DNA from: Nipponacmea schrenckii
Taxonomy: Eukaryota; Mollusca; Gastropoda; Lottiidae
Direction of reading: 5' to 3'
DNA: 64,000 nt
Assembly: GCA_030562195.1 (NCBI GenBank)
Contig: CM060200.1
Coordinates: 40,397,084 to 40,461,083 of the forward strand
The notes under the pieces are model-generated. The model was not told the origin of the DNA, ran no database searches, and saw only the letters and a program-made list of their open reading frames with translations. The position numbers and the translations under genes are program-made. Below are positions 11,816 to 24,282 of the stretch, piece by piece; the stretch's first letter is position 1, and every line of letters begins with the position of its first letter.

Positions 11816-12416
11816 TTAATGCTAGGATTTCCAAGAGTCAATGTTAGAAGATAAGACTCTAAGATATCCTAGAAACAGTGTTAGAAGTTAAGATCCTAGG
11901 ATATCCTACAGAGTTAGAAGATAAGACTCTAAGATATCATAGAAACAGTGTTAGAAGATAAGACTCTAGGATATCCTAGAAACAGTGTTAGAAGATAAGA
12001 CTCTAGGATATCCTAGAAACAGTGTTAGAAGTTAAGACTCTAAGATATCATAGAAACAGTGTTAGAAAATAAGACTCTAGGATATCCTAGAAGCATTGTT
12101 AGAAGATAAGACTCTAGGATATCCTAGAAACAGTGTTAGAAGTTAAGACTCTAAGATATCATAGAAACAGTGTTAGAAGATAAGACTCTAGGATATCCTA
12201 GAAACAGTGGTAGAAGTTAAGATCCTAGGATATCCTAGAAACAGTGTTAGAAAATAAGACTCTAGGATATCCTAGAAGCATTGTTAGAAGATAAGACTCT
12301 AGGATATCCTAGAAACAGTGTTAGAAGTTAAGACTCTAGGATATCCTAGAAACAGTGTTAGAAGTTAAGATTCTAGGATATCCTAGAAATAGTGTTAAAA
12401 GATAAGATTCTAGGAC
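11816..12416. repeat. 37-bp tandem array with a 16-bp palindrome, about 16 copies
   Basis: The unit is TCTAGGATATCCTAGA plus AACAGTGTTAGAAGATAAGAC. The first part is a perfect 16-bp palindrome. Some units carry CTAAGATATCATAG, which breaks it. Confidence 0.92.
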
Positions 12417-12715
12417 AGAGATTCACAATCAGAGAGGCATTTTATTTTTGAAGATCTGACTGAAAGTTAAGTAAGACAGTTAATCTCACTTTTCAGATTC
12501 GAACATGAACGTTTCACCTTTCAGAATCAACAAGTAGACCTTTTCATAATTTGAATTACAAAACAAAATCTGAAACCCCAAAAAACAATGTGGCAATTGG
12601 TTGTAGCAAATGAACCATTCTATCAGAACCATTCTATCAGACAGTATATCAGAGTTTTTTTTATTTTAATGACAGAATTATTGACAACATACAAAAATTT
12701 GTGACTTAAGTTTTA

Positions 12716-13130
12716 AAAATCAAACTTTTTTAACTAGGGTCTGCAGTTTTTAAGAAATTTGCTGGTCTACTAGTTCACTTTCATTAATATAACTTTTAAA
12801 AATAATCTCCAAAACTTCAATAATGAGGATTTTATTTTAAAAGTATAAAGTTAATTTTTACTATGTTTTAAAAAACTTTTTCCTAGGGTCTGTGGTTTTT
12901 GAGAAATTTGCTGGTTCCTTAATTCATTTTCAGTAATACAACTTTTGAAAGTTCAATATTTATTTTAAAAGGATTAAGTTGATTTTTACTAAGTTTAAAA
13001 AAACAAACTTTTCAACTAGAGTCTGCAGTTTTTAAGAAATTTGCTGGTTCCTAAATTAATGTTCAGTAATACAACTTTTAAAAATAATCTTTGAAACTTC
13101 AATATTTATTTTTATAGGATTAAAGTATAA
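12716..13130. repeat. Repeat of about 135 bp, three diverged copies
   Basis: Copies start near 12725, 12875 and 13010. They share AACTAGGGTCTGCAGTTTTT, AGAAATTTGCTGGT and AACTTTTAAAAATAATCT, followed by a TTAAAGT-like end. Confidence 0.75.
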
Positions 13131-13162
13131 TCCTTGAATGACATTGAGAAGTAGATAGAACA

Positions 13163-13310
13163 TTAAATAAGACCACTATTATAGATATACTACTCCTTTT
13201 TAATTTAAGCAACGTTTCAATTCACATACAGGGAATACATACTGTATGTGAATTGAAACGTTGGTTAAATTAAAAAGGAGTAGTATATCTATAATAGTGG
13301 TTTTATTTAA
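13163..13310. mobile_element. Near-perfect palindromic MITE flanked by TTAA
   Basis: Arms of 65 bp (13167-13231 and 13242-13306) are inverted copies with only a few mismatches around a 10-bp loop. The element starts ATAAGACCACTATTATAG and ends CTATAATAGTGGTTTTAT. TTAA stands at both sides, the target duplication typical of piggyBac-type elements. High arm identity suggests recent insertion. The transcript would fold into a long hairpin. Confidence 0.75.
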
Positions 13311-14867
13311 AGTTATCTTTACAAGGTTTTAAAAAGTTCAGATAAATAGATTCAAAGCATGACAAATTTGTAGTTATGATAAATAATTTAATTTAGATTA
13401 TCCATACAACCTTTCTTAATTAGAGAAATATTAATATACCATATAATACAAGTTAATATCAGCAGACAAAAAAGTTGCAAATTTTGGGAATATATTGAAA
13501 AAAATTAATTTGGAGAAAAAAATATCCTGTGTCAATATCAGTAACATTTTTTTTGAAATTATAAAATGTCCAAATTTAGTCATTTTACTTTTATTACACA
13601 AAGACTAAAATTAAGAAATAAATATTAAAATTGTTCCATTATTTGATTAAATCTCTGTCCCTAAAATGTCACTTAAAGTTTATAATTTAAAAAGAAAATA
13701 TAAAACTTACCAGATCATGGAAAAAAGTTTGTCCGTATGACTCAGTATTATCAAGCACTGTTATCAACTCAACTATACTGTAGTATACACGAGGTGTACA
13801 ATATAGATGGAATGTGGTAGTGGAGTGGCTATAACACTATAATATCAATGTGTGATCTGTTCCAATACTAAGCTAAGTAATGCTGGTTGTTGTTTGATTC
13901 TACATTGTCGTACAATATTTCAGACTACCAATCAGATGTTTTATCACATGTTATAAATACATAATCTGATATCACGACTGTAACACAACTTAACAAAATA
14001 TTATTGATATATTTATGTCATTAATGAAGGTTAGAAAGTCCAAAAGTTTGAGTGTAATGACATTAGAGTGACAGACTTGACATTCGTGGATTTTATAACA
14101 TGTAATAGAGCAGCACTTCAAGACTATCACCAATCTTATTAAAAATTAGATTATAATTTCCTCTCCATTCTAATCTAGCAAATTTTCTACCATAATCATG
14201 TTCTAATAAAGTTTTTTTTAATATTTTACAATTTACATTACAACTCTGTTTCTTTTTTCTAATATTCTCCTCTATCTAACAACATTTCCTCTATAATCAC
14301 GTTCTTATGTTATTTTTAATATTTATCAAAACATATGAATTTTAATTATGAAGATGCGGACCTCTAATTGGTGTAAGAAAGAAACAGGACTGCAGTTGAA
14401 AATCTGTCGATTACAATAAAGCAAGACCCTTCACTGAATTGGTATTTTGAATTTGAATTTATCATCCAATTAGATAATGGTTTTTATTTTATTCTAGATT
14501 TGATCTTATTTAACTGTTTAATCTTTAGATTCGTTAGTGCTTGGTTAATTAATTTGATAAGATTGGAATATTCATCATGTAATTTTACTATTAATTGTTA
14601 ATGTCCTTAATAAACTCTGTTAATTATCATCATCAATTCTTAAATCATTATCGTTTACATCATCTTAATCCATAATTAAATAGATTATCAAAATAAGAGA
14701 TTAAAAATAGAATAATAGAGCCAATATCTGATACCTGAACAATATAAATTTGTTGACTTCATTCATTTGTTTTATAAGATTTTTCAGTAACTTGTTTTCT
14801 AGTAAATTAAATTAAGCCAATAACTTTTCTTCTAATGCCTCCATTTTGTTCAGATACTCATGTTAAT
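13311..14867. other. Unique AT-rich sequence, 1.5 kb
   Basis: No gene was supported. Many TAAT and ATTA cores and long A/T runs were seen, especially 14450-14700. Confidence 0.45.
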
Positions 14868-14952
14868 TAACATAACATAACACATAGCATAGTATAGCAT
14901 AGCATAGCATAGCATAACATAACATAGCATAACATAATGACATAACATAACA
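14868..14952. repeat. Degenerate CATAA/CATAG pentamer repeat
   Basis: About 85 bp of (CATAR)n, mixing ACATAGCATAGTATAGCATA and ACATAACATAAC forms. Confidence 0.85.
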
Positions 14953-15474
14953 TGCGAATGTGTTAAGCCCACAAATACTAAGGTTCCTGAATCATTTGTT
15001 TCTGTACTTATCCCTAAATAAATACATTTTCAGGTTTTTCTTAAATAATTAGCAGTGTGTTCCAAAGGTAAGGTGCTGCATTGACTGTTTTAAGGAATGA
15101 TTTTGGATAACGAGGAGATTTTGAGAAGATGATCTGAGGGAGTCAGAAGGATTATGAGTATCAATCACTTGAAAATAATAAATAATAATAATTAAAAATA
15201 TTTCTGACCTCTCATCTGATGTTTTATTATATTTTATTTATATGTAAAATTCTGTCACAGCTTTAAAGAGATTTTCTAAATTTTCTATTTTCACTTAACA
15301 CCTTTCATATTTTCAATCTGATATTTGTCGTTTTTGCAATTCCACTAAAACTAAATAATTGATGACGTCACTAATCACAAAATAGGAATGTATCGCAGAA
15401 GGCCTTAGTGACGTCATAAAACACTTAGTTTTTAAAAGTGTTCCTGCGTCTCCGAATAGACATCTTTAAAAATT
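14953..15474. other. Unique sequence with the CRE inverted pair
   Basis: No gene was seen. The paired TGACGTCA sites at 15363 and 15409 are listed separately. Confidence 0.4.
15361..15418. promoter_or_regulatory. Paired CRE-like palindromes in inverted repeat
   Basis: ATGACGTCACTAA at 15362 and TTAGTGACGTCAT at 15405 are exact inverted copies. Each contains the full cAMP-response palindrome TGACGTCA, 46 bp apart start to start. They could bind CREB/ATF proteins or be the arms of a decayed inverted-repeat element. Confidence 0.35.
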
Positions 15475-16257
15475 TAAGTAAATGGATAATTACTAAGTTT
15501 TTGATAATTATCAGATTATAAGAATTCTGTTATTTTATTTATGACAGCAGGTATATCTACTGATGAATATATACTCTCATTGACCAAGTTTAAGTGAGAA
15601 GTGTTTTTCAATAATAACTTAGTTTAATAGATATATCATGTTATATAGAGATTCTATTCTTTAGTCATGATACCTGGTAAGTCTAACTGATGAATATATA
15701 CTCTTATTGACCAAGTTTAAGTTAGAAGTTTTTTTTTTCTCAATAATAACTTAGTTTAATAGATATATCATGTTATATAGAGATTCTATTCTTTAGTCAT
15801 GATACCTGGTAAGTCTAACTGATGAATATATACTCTTATTGACCAAGTTTAAGTTAGAAGTGTTTATCAATAATAACTTAGTTTAATAGATATATCATGT
15901 TATATAGAGATTCTATTCTTTAGTCATGATACCTGGTAAGTCTAACTGACGAATATATACTCTTATTGACCAAGTTTAAGTTAGAAGTGTTTTTCAATAA
16001 TTACTTAGTTTAATAGATATATCATGTTATATAGAGATTCTATTCTTTAGTCATGATACCTGGTAAGTCTAACTGATGAATATATAACTCTTATTGACCA
16101 AGTTTAAGTTAGGAGTGTTTTTGAATAATTAACTTAGTTTAATAGATATATCATGTTATATAGAGATTCTATTCGTTAGTCATGATACCTGGTAAGTCTA
16201 ACTGACGAATATACACTCTTATTGGCCAAGTTTTATTTTAATTCTAAGACACAATAG
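15475..16257. mobile_element. MITE (family M1) with interior amplified as 127-bp units
   Basis: The right end ATTCTAAGACACAATAG is the inverted partner of the M1 terminus ACTGTGTCTTAGAATG. Inside, a 127-bp unit (GATACCTGGTAAGTCTAACT, then ACTCTTATTGACCAAGTTTA and AGATATATCATGTTATATAG) repeats about 5.4 times from 15546 to 16235. Single copies of the same interior (GATACCAGGTAAGTTCACT) are in the M1 elements at 45879 and 48408. Confidence 0.8.
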
Positions 16258-16730
16258 AAAATATCTGAACAATAACTATGAAATGATAAACAAGTATATT
16301 GATAATTAACAAGGAGACAAAATTTAACTATTTCTTACAAAATAACCTCAGTTTGTACATTTTGTTAATATATTTGATAAGGTCAAGTTGTTTTTTAGTA
16401 ATTACCTAATTAACTTATTGTTGATGTAATTAGGGGTAGTGTTTTCAGATATATTTTCAGAAAAAGCAATAATTTATGATAAAAAACGCAGGTTTAGGTT
16501 TTGTTAATGATGTGTTTCTACAAATAGTCCAATAGTGATAATTGTTCATTTACACCATACTTAAAAAATACAATAATTAAAAATCTTCGATAAGATTATT
16601 TTTGAATCTTATTTTTTAATTTGTTGAGTTGCTTTTTAAATGTTTGAATTGTTTAATATTGAGTCAAGATTGAAATGTTGCAATATATTATATTTCTTCT
16701 AAATGTGCTCCTGTGGATTAGTTTCTCTGA
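16258..16730. other. Unique AT-rich sequence
   Basis: No gene or element was supported. Confidence 0.4.
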
Positions 16731-16734
16731 TAGT

Positions 16735-17002
16735 GACATAGCCATATTACCTCATAGTTACAATAGCCACATAACCACATTACCTCATAGCAACATAGTC
16801 CCATAGCAACATTTCCTCATAGCCACATTACCCTTTAACAACATAGTAACATAGCAACAAATCCTCATAGCCACATTACCCTTTAGCAACATATCCTCAT
16901 AGCCACATTATCCTTTAGCCCCATAGACCCATGGCAACATAGCCACATTACCCCGTAGCCCCATGGCAACATAGCCACATTACCCCATAGCTCCATAGCC
17001 TG
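16735..17002. repeat. Degenerate repeat of about 15 bp (CATAGCCACATTACC)
   Basis: About 18 imperfect copies mix CATAGCCACATTACC, CATAGCAACAT and CATAGCCCCATGG. Confidence 0.8.
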
Positions 17003-17338
17003 ATGAATTTTCACCCCTCTCACCTACTTTAATATGGGTTGGAAGTTAACGTTTTCAGGGTCAGTATGTAAATGTGTTAAGGGGGTAGGTTTTTGATTTA
17101 TAATTTTTTGTTCAGAATTTTCACAACAACAATATTCAATTATGGCTGATTTATTAATATGCTTTGATGAAAAAAACAAAAAACTCTTATTTTATGTTGA
17201 GTTCTCTCAATTATTGATAATTCACATTGATAGTAAATATGGCTCATTTCTTTGTTCCTTAAACCCAACATTCTAAGTATTTTATAGTATACCATTTTTT
17301 ATTGTGATCTATAAAAAAAGATATATTCCTCCAAACAT

Positions 17339-17410
17339 CTAGTCCGTCTTCATTAGCCCATAAGGTGCAGAAGAGTAGGACGTAAAACTCCATTCATTTC
17401 ATTTCATTTC
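17339..17410 (+). mobile_element. SINE family A, isolated 3' tail
   Basis: GTCTTCATTAGCCCATAAGG, then TGCAGAAGAGTAGGACGTAA and a CATTTCATTTC end. It is the best single-copy form of the tail that is tandemly amplified at 3683. Confidence 0.8.
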
Positions 17411-17471
17411 CAAACATCTAGTTTTTCATTCATTGGGGGAGAAGGGTTAAAGCAAACATAATTTGTTTCCT

Positions 17472-17562
17472 TAAATCCCCTATTTTCCTTAAATCCCCTA
17501 TTTTCCTTAAATCCCCTATTTTCCTTAAATCCCCTATTTTCCTTAAATCCCCTATTATCCTT
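17472..17562. repeat. 18-bp tandem repeat, five copies
   Basis: TTAAATCCCCTATTTTCC is repeated almost perfectly. Confidence 0.92.
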
Positions 17563-17865
17563 AGTATATATCTTGTTATGTTTATTCTCTCATTATTTCA
17601 TTTGATGATGGCAATTGCAAAATGTATTGAAGTGTTATATGTTTTATATCCTTACATAAGTGTTTTATTCAAAAATATGGTCTTGGGTGTATATTTACAC
17701 CTTCATTATCTCAATAATATCATAACTCTTTCAGGTTTGATTGAAATAAACTCATTAATGGGGTTTATCACTATTTATATGTGCTCTATTTAGGGTTAAA
17801 ATTTAATTATTTATCATGGATGATACCATTACCAATAAATATCACCAAATTAGGTTTGTTATATT
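17563..17865. other. Unique sequence with a chance open frame
   Basis: A 71-codon frame (17578-17793) is rich in Leu, Ile, Tyr and Met from AT bias. No support for a gene. Confidence 0.35.
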
Positions 17866-18920
17866 TTTATCTTGATAACTGGCCTTGATGAGGATTGTTT
17901 TCATTGATAAGGACTTATATAGTAGGCGACCTGTCTGTCCATCTGTCTGTCTGTCCATTGTTTCGGAAATTGGTTTTTTGGGTAATTTTTACGAAACTTT
18001 TGGGGTGAGTGTCCCTAATAACCCAAGGATGAACCCTTAAAAATCAGAAAAAAATATTTTATATGAGATTTAAAGTCCTTTTTAAAAAACTGCATTTCAA
18101 TTGTGATCAAATTTTTTTATGGGTCGTGGTAATTTTCGAAACATCGTGTGAAAATTTTCATTAAAAATTTCACCCAAGGGGCTGCAGCCAAAGAAAAAAC
18201 AAAAAAGCAAATAAACATGATTAGCCCCTTTTTTAAAAAATTTTAATAGAAAATTTTTCAATTTTAAATGGGTCGTGGGAATTTTTCAAATTTGTATAAA
18301 TTTTTTATTACCCCAAAGGGTTGGGGGCCCCATGAAAATTTAAAAATGAAAATATATATTAAAATAATTATTCCCCTTTTTATAAATCGTTTAATTGATT
18401 GTTTTTATGTTCTGGGGAATTTTTAAAACCCAGGCCGTATTTTTTATAACCCAAGGATGAACCCAAATAGAAATTAGACAAATCAAAATATATTTAATAC
18501 GAGTTATTGCCCTTGTTCTATAAATGCGTTTGATTTATTGTGATCACAATTGAGAGCTTGAGTCGTGGTGAATTTTGACGAAACTTGGTGTGAGTGTTCT
18601 CAATCACCCAAGAATAAAACCTAAAAACTTAGAAAAATCTTTTATTTACCGATAAAGTCAACTGAATTAGCTGCCATTTCAATTGTGGTCAATTTTTGAT
18701 GGCCATCACTAATTTTCAAAAAACACGTCAACAGCATGAAACCTTCTCATTCAATTTATACTAAAGTGGCCTGTCAGCCATCAAAAAACATAATCAAATA
18801 AACATTATTAGCTCTGTAGTTGTATATTAAATTTTATATAGAAATTCTTCAATTAAGTCAAGGCACCGGATGCATATAAACTCTTATTGACCAAGTTTGG
18901 GACTTGAAATTCTAAAAGGT
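17866..18920. repeat. Dispersed or tandem diverged repeats, poor consensus
   Basis: Phrases such as GGGTCGTGGTAATTTT, GAAACTTTTGGGGTGAGTG and AACCCAAGGATGAACCC recur about every 250-300 bp in three to four diverged copies, after a CTGTCTGTCC microsatellite at 17930. Runs such as GGGTTGGGGGCCCC look like consensus errors. An M1 MITE fragment (ACTCTTATTGACCAAGTTTG) is at 18880. Confidence 0.5.
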
Positions 18921-19264
18921 AGTATATATATATATATCTTTATTATCAATCGACTAATCTTATTGTTTTTAATTCTGTATTAAAACCAAGGCCATATTTT
19001 TCATTCATAAATTAAATCTAGAAGCCATTGATAGATCCCTCCAGCCTTTACTACCACACATTTCGTTCCCTTTTTATTATTTAGCGTGAAAATTGGACAA
19101 ACTGTGCCGGCAGGAAGCGTAGATCTTATTAATGATGCTAGCCAGTTTGACTGCAGGGTCGTTAGACATTCTGTCTCCATGCTTTAATTCATCAGTATTG
19201 TTATAAAAATGTCCACTTTACATAGTGATTTCAGCGTGACTAACAAAGTAAAGAAATACCAGAC

Positions 19265-20862
19265 ATCAGCAAAATTTTGGGTTATATTCTTGAGAGTGAC
19301 CCACTGTTGTTCTGTTTATAGAAACACCAGACATCACTTACTCTGGGTTATATTCTAGAGAGTGATCCACTGTTGTTGTGTTTATAGAAACACCAGACAT
19401 CACTTTACTCTGGGTTATATTCTTGAGAGTGACCCAATGTTGTTGTGTTTATAGAAACACCAGACATCAGTTTACTCTGGGTTTATTTTGAGAGTGCCAT
19501 TGATTGTCTGTTTATAGAAACACCAGACATCACTTTACTCTGGGTTATATTCTAGAGAGTGATCCACTGTTGTTGCTGTTTATAGAAACACCAGACATCA
19601 CTTTACTTGGGTTATATTCTAGAGAGTGATCCATGTTGTATATTGTTGTGTTTATAGAAACACCAACATCACTTTACTCTGGGTTATATTCTTGAGAGTG
19701 ATCCACTGTTGTTGTGTTTATAGAAACACCAGACATCACTTTACTCTGGGTTATATTCTTGAGAGTGACCAATGTTGTTGTGTTTATAGAAACACCAGAC
19801 ATCTTTACTCTGGGTTATATTCTTGAGAGTGACCCAATGTTGTTGTGTTTATAGAAATACCAGACATCACTTTACTCTGGGTATATTCTAGAGAGTGATC
19901 CATGTTGTTGTGTTTATAGAAACACCAGACAACTTTACTCTGGGTTATATTCTGAGAGTGACCACTGTTGTTGTGTTTATAGAAACACCAGACCATACTA
20001 TACTCTGGGTTATATTCTTGAGAGTGATCCACTGTTGTTGTGTTTATAGAAACACCAGACATACTTTACTCTAGTTATATTCTTGGAGTGATCCATGTTG
20101 TTGTGTTTATAGAAACACCAACCATCACTTTACTCTAGTTATATTTTTGAGAGTGACCCAATGTTGTTGTGTTTATAGAAAACCAACCATCACTTTACTC
20201 TGGGTTTTAATTTTGTCCAGGGTGAATATTGTTCTGTTTATAGAAACACCAGACACATTTACTCTGGGTTATATTTCTAGAGAGTGATCACTTTTTTTTG
20301 AATTTAACAAACATCAATTTACTTGGTTATATTTGAGAGTGAGGTTGATTATTTATGAGTTTCAGAACACTTACTCAGGTATATACTTGGGTGTGATCCA
20401 TGATATTGGTTTAGAAACCAACATCGTTTATTTAACAATTTTTAAGATGACCAATGTTGTTGTGTTTATAGAAACACCAACCATCACTTTACTCTGGGTT
20501 TTATTTTAGGTCCAGTGTTGTAATATTGTCTGTTTATAGAAACACCAGACATCAATTTACTCTGGGTTATATTCTAGAGAGTGGTCTACTCTTTTTCTAT
20601 TGTCTGTTTATAGAAACACCAGACATCAATTTACTCTGGGTTATATTCTAGAGAGTGGTCTACTCTTTTTCTATTGTCTGTTTATAGAAACACCAGACAT
20701 CAATTTACTCTGGGTTATATTCTAGAGAGTGATCCACTGTTGTACTATTGGCTGTTTATAGAAACACCAGACATCACCTAACACTGGGTTATATTCTAGA
20801 GAGTGGTCCACTGTTGTTGTATTGTATGTTTATAGAAACACCAGACATCACTAACTAAACCA
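19265..20862. repeat. 67-bp tandem array, about 23 copies
   Basis: The unit contains GTGTTTATAGAAACACCAGA, CATCACTTTACTCTGGGTTA and TATTCTAGAGAGTGATCCAC. The part from about 20200 to 20460 is strongly scrambled. TTTATAGAAAC- and TGTTGTTGTG-type variants define at least two subtypes. Open frames inside are by-products. Confidence 0.92.
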
Positions 20863-21233
20863 CTTGATATACTGTCATGTTAATGGGCAGGTTTTAATTC
20901 AGCTTGGTCCAGACCAAGAAAGGATTGCTGTGTAGTATCCCGGTGAATAAAGAAAGCCTGAATTTGGTCCCTCCCTCATGACATCAATATTGAATAATAA
21001 AAAATGGTTTACTATTGATCTTTTCGTGACAATAATCCTTGAGGACATCAAAGTAATTTTCAAGTCAATCTGAAACTTAATGTAGTATAAATGATGCTTT
21101 TAAAACCAATAAAGAAATCTGGAAAAAATGGCACGCTACATTTATCAAAATTAATTTTAAATTTTGTCCTTGGGTGAAGATGGTTCTGTTAACATCCCAC
21201 ACTTCCACACTGTTGTTCTGTTATCTAAACAGG
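20863..21233. other. Unique sequence
   Basis: No gene was supported. Confidence 0.4.
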
Positions 21234-22135
21234 GACCTTATTCTTGAAAATTTAACTTAAAATGAATTTAGTGTGGTTTTAATATGATGAGAGAGGAAGT
21301 GTGATAAATGAGGTGTGGTTTGGATACAATGAGAGAGGAAGTGTGATAAATGGGGTGTGGATTGGAAACAATGAAAGAGGAAGTGTGATAAATGGGGTGT
21401 GGATTGGAAACAATGAAAGAGGAAGTGTGATAAATGGGGTGTGGTTTGGACATGATGAGAGAGGAAGTGTGATAAATGGGGTGTGGTTTGGATACAATGA
21501 GAGAGGAAGTGTGATAAATGAGGTGTGGTTTGGATACAATGAGAGAGGAAGTGTGATAAATGAGGTGTGGTTGGATACGATGAGAGAGGAAGTGTGATAA
21601 ATGGGGTGTGGTTTGGATACGATGAGAGAAAGTGTGATTGGGTGTGGTTTGGATACAATGAAAGAGGAAGTGTGATAAATGGGGTGTGGTTTGGATACGA
21701 TGAGAGAGAAAGTGTGATTGGGTGTGGATTGGATACAATGAAAGAGGAAGTGTGATAAATGGGGTGTGGTTTGGATACAATGAGAGAGAAAGTGTGATTG
21801 GGTGTGGTTTGACAGATGAGAGTGGAAGTGTGATAAATGGGGTGTGGTTTGGATACAATGAGAGAGAAAGTGTGATAAATGGGGTGTGGTTTGGACAGAT
21901 GAGAGAGGAAGTGTGATAAGTGGGGTGTGGTTTGGATACGATGAGAGAGAAAGTGTGATTGGATATGGTTTGACAGATGAGAGAGGAAGTGTGATAAATG
22001 GGATGTGGTTTGACAGATGAGAGAGGAAGTGTGATAAGTGGGGTGTGGTTTGGACAGATGACAGAAGAAGTGTGATAAATCGGGTATGGTTTTGAAACGA
22101 TGAGAGAGGAAGTGTGATAAATGGGATTTGGTCTG
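21234..22135. repeat. 42-bp tandem array, about 20 copies, starting in a MITE end
   Basis: The unit contains GTGATAAATGGGGTGTGGTT, TGGATACAATGAGAGAGGAA and GT. It begins just after GGGACCTTATTCTTGAAAAT, which matches the end of the M2 MITE at 57010. Because 42 is a multiple of three and the unit has few stops, frames of up to 307 codons stay open on both strands. They encode only a 14-residue repeat and are not treated as genes. Confidence 0.92.
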
Positions 22136-22875
22136 AACATGAGGAGAGTGTGTAAGAAATATGGTATATTTCCCCTAACAAGGAACAACATATTCCTGTT
22201 TATTCAAAAAATAAATTATTTCAATGTTATACAAGAAATGTGCGTTCAATTTAATCAACTTGAAACAAAAATCTCTGAACCGAGCATCAAAAACTCTCTA
22301 GAAAAAATATACTCTTCTTGTTTTTTATCTCGATATTCATCTTTCTCCATTAAACTATGACTATATAAATCAAAACCTATCACACCATCTCAGATTTGAT
22401 GCGATCAGAAAACATGCTGGTTTATTGACTATTTCCGGGAGAAGACAGGGCCATTGAATGTAAATGTCATTCTTGTTCTAACTCAAATCATTTTCCGTGA
22501 GTGCATCAGCGTTAAATTCCAACTAAAGATATTGAATTTAACGCTGTTTTGCAATTCAATTGAAATGTTACATGTATGATTTTGTTATCTTAAATCCATG
22601 ATCGGCACCAAATTGTCTTTCTCCGTTAGAATCTTTTCTTATCTTTAATCGAAATTGCAATCACATACAGAAATTGGAGTGAAATCAAGGGATGGTTGAG
22701 AAGTTCTTAAACTGAACACGATATAATATTAATTAGAAATTAACGCTCCAATACAATGATCATGATCTCAAATTTAAATACTATCTCCTTAAGATGACCA
22801 AAAAATGGACAAATTAAGTCTTGGATCATCAGTGGACTGGCTTTCAAGCTAACTGGCTGAATCCCCCTATAATTT
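22136..22875. other. Unique sequence with a small stem-loop
   Basis: AGCGTTAAATTC (22509) and GAATTTAACGCT (22533) form a perfect 12-bp inverted repeat around a short loop. No gene was supported. Confidence 0.4.
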
Positions 22876-22879
22876 TAAC

Positions 22880-23775
22880 TAAGTAATAATGCTACACTAA
22901 AACTGAGTAATAATGCTACACTACAACTGAGTAATAATGCTACACTAAAACTGAGTAATAATGCTACACTACAACTAAGTAATAATGCTACACTACAACT
23001 GAGTAATAATGCTACACTACAACTAAGTAATAATGCTACACTACAACTAAGTAATAATGCTACACTAAAACTGAGTAATAATGCTTCACTAAAACTGAGT
23101 AATAATGCTACACTAAAACTGAGTAATAATGCTTCACTAAAACTAAGTAATAATGCTACACTACAACTGAGTAATAATGCTACACTAAAACTGAGTAATA
23201 ATGCTACAGTAAAACTAAGTAATAATGCTACACTAAAACTGAGTAATAATGCTACACTACAACTAAGTAATAATGCTACAGTAAAACTGAGTAATAATGC
23301 TACACTAAAACTAAGTAATAATGCTACACTAAAACTGAGTAATAATGCTACACTACAACCAAGTAATAATGCTACAGTAAAACTAAGTAATATGCTACAC
23401 TACAACTGAGTAATAATGCTACACTACAACTTAGTAATAATGCTACACTACAACTAAGTAATAATGCTACATTAAAACTGAGTAATAATGCTACACTACA
23501 ACTGAGTAATAATGCTACACTACAACTGAGTAATAATGCTACACTACAACTAAGTAATAATGCTACACTACAACTAAGTAATAATGCTTCACTAAAACAG
23601 TAATAATGCTACACTAAAACAGTAATAATGCTACACTAAAACTTAGTAATATGCTACACTACAACTGAGTAAAAATGCTACACTACAACTAAGTAATAAT
23701 GCTACACTACAACTAAGTAATAATGCTACACTACAACTAAGTAATAATGCTACACTACAACTAAGTAATAATCCA
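22880..23775. repeat. 24-bp tandem array, about 37 copies
   Basis: The unit is GAGTAATAATGCTACACTAA plus AACT, with CTAC/CTAA, GAG/AAG and CTTC variants mixed along the array. No unique spacers separate the copies, so this is not a CRISPR array. Confidence 0.95.
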
Positions 23776-24282
23776 TAATTAAATAAAATGATATTAAATG
23801 TTTTCTATTATTTAGTCTGTGAGGTATTAGTTTTAAAGAATAGAAAAAGAATTTGAGCTTCCTAATAAATACTAGGCTATTTCAGTGAATCAGTTTTATT
23901 TTATATATTAGAAATAGGTTCACCTAAACTGACATAGAAACATTTCAGTCCCTCCTCAATCAAATTTAAATTTCAATGCAAGAATGATCAATTTATGAGA
24001 CACTTTTGTAATTTTGTTCTTTACGCAGGAGCCATTACGTTAAATTGAGGATATGGCATTATGTAAGAAGTTGATATAACCTCTTGCTGGGCGAGGAAAT
24101 AAACTTGTAACTTGTGGTAATAACTTCATTATGCAATTCTAAAACTAATTGAACTTTTACTTCATTTGTTCATCCTCTGGCTTTCTAGGAACAAATGGTG
24201 GTCGTGAGTTCTAATTTCTAGTCTGGTGATCTTGAAATAGTTATCTCATCACTTGCTGATTATTTCGGTCAATCCAGGAGCC
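23776..24282. other. Unique AT-rich sequence
   Basis: No gene was supported. Confidence 0.4.

Noticed and set aside
21268..22191. 307-codon minus-strand open frame and a parallel 300-codon frame
   Set aside because: Both are products of the stop-poor 42-bp array. Two frames of one strand are open at once, and the peptide is a 14-residue cycle.
22880..23775. CRISPR-like array of 24-bp repeats
   Set aside because: Units are head to tail without unique spacers, and the DNA is clearly eukaryotic.
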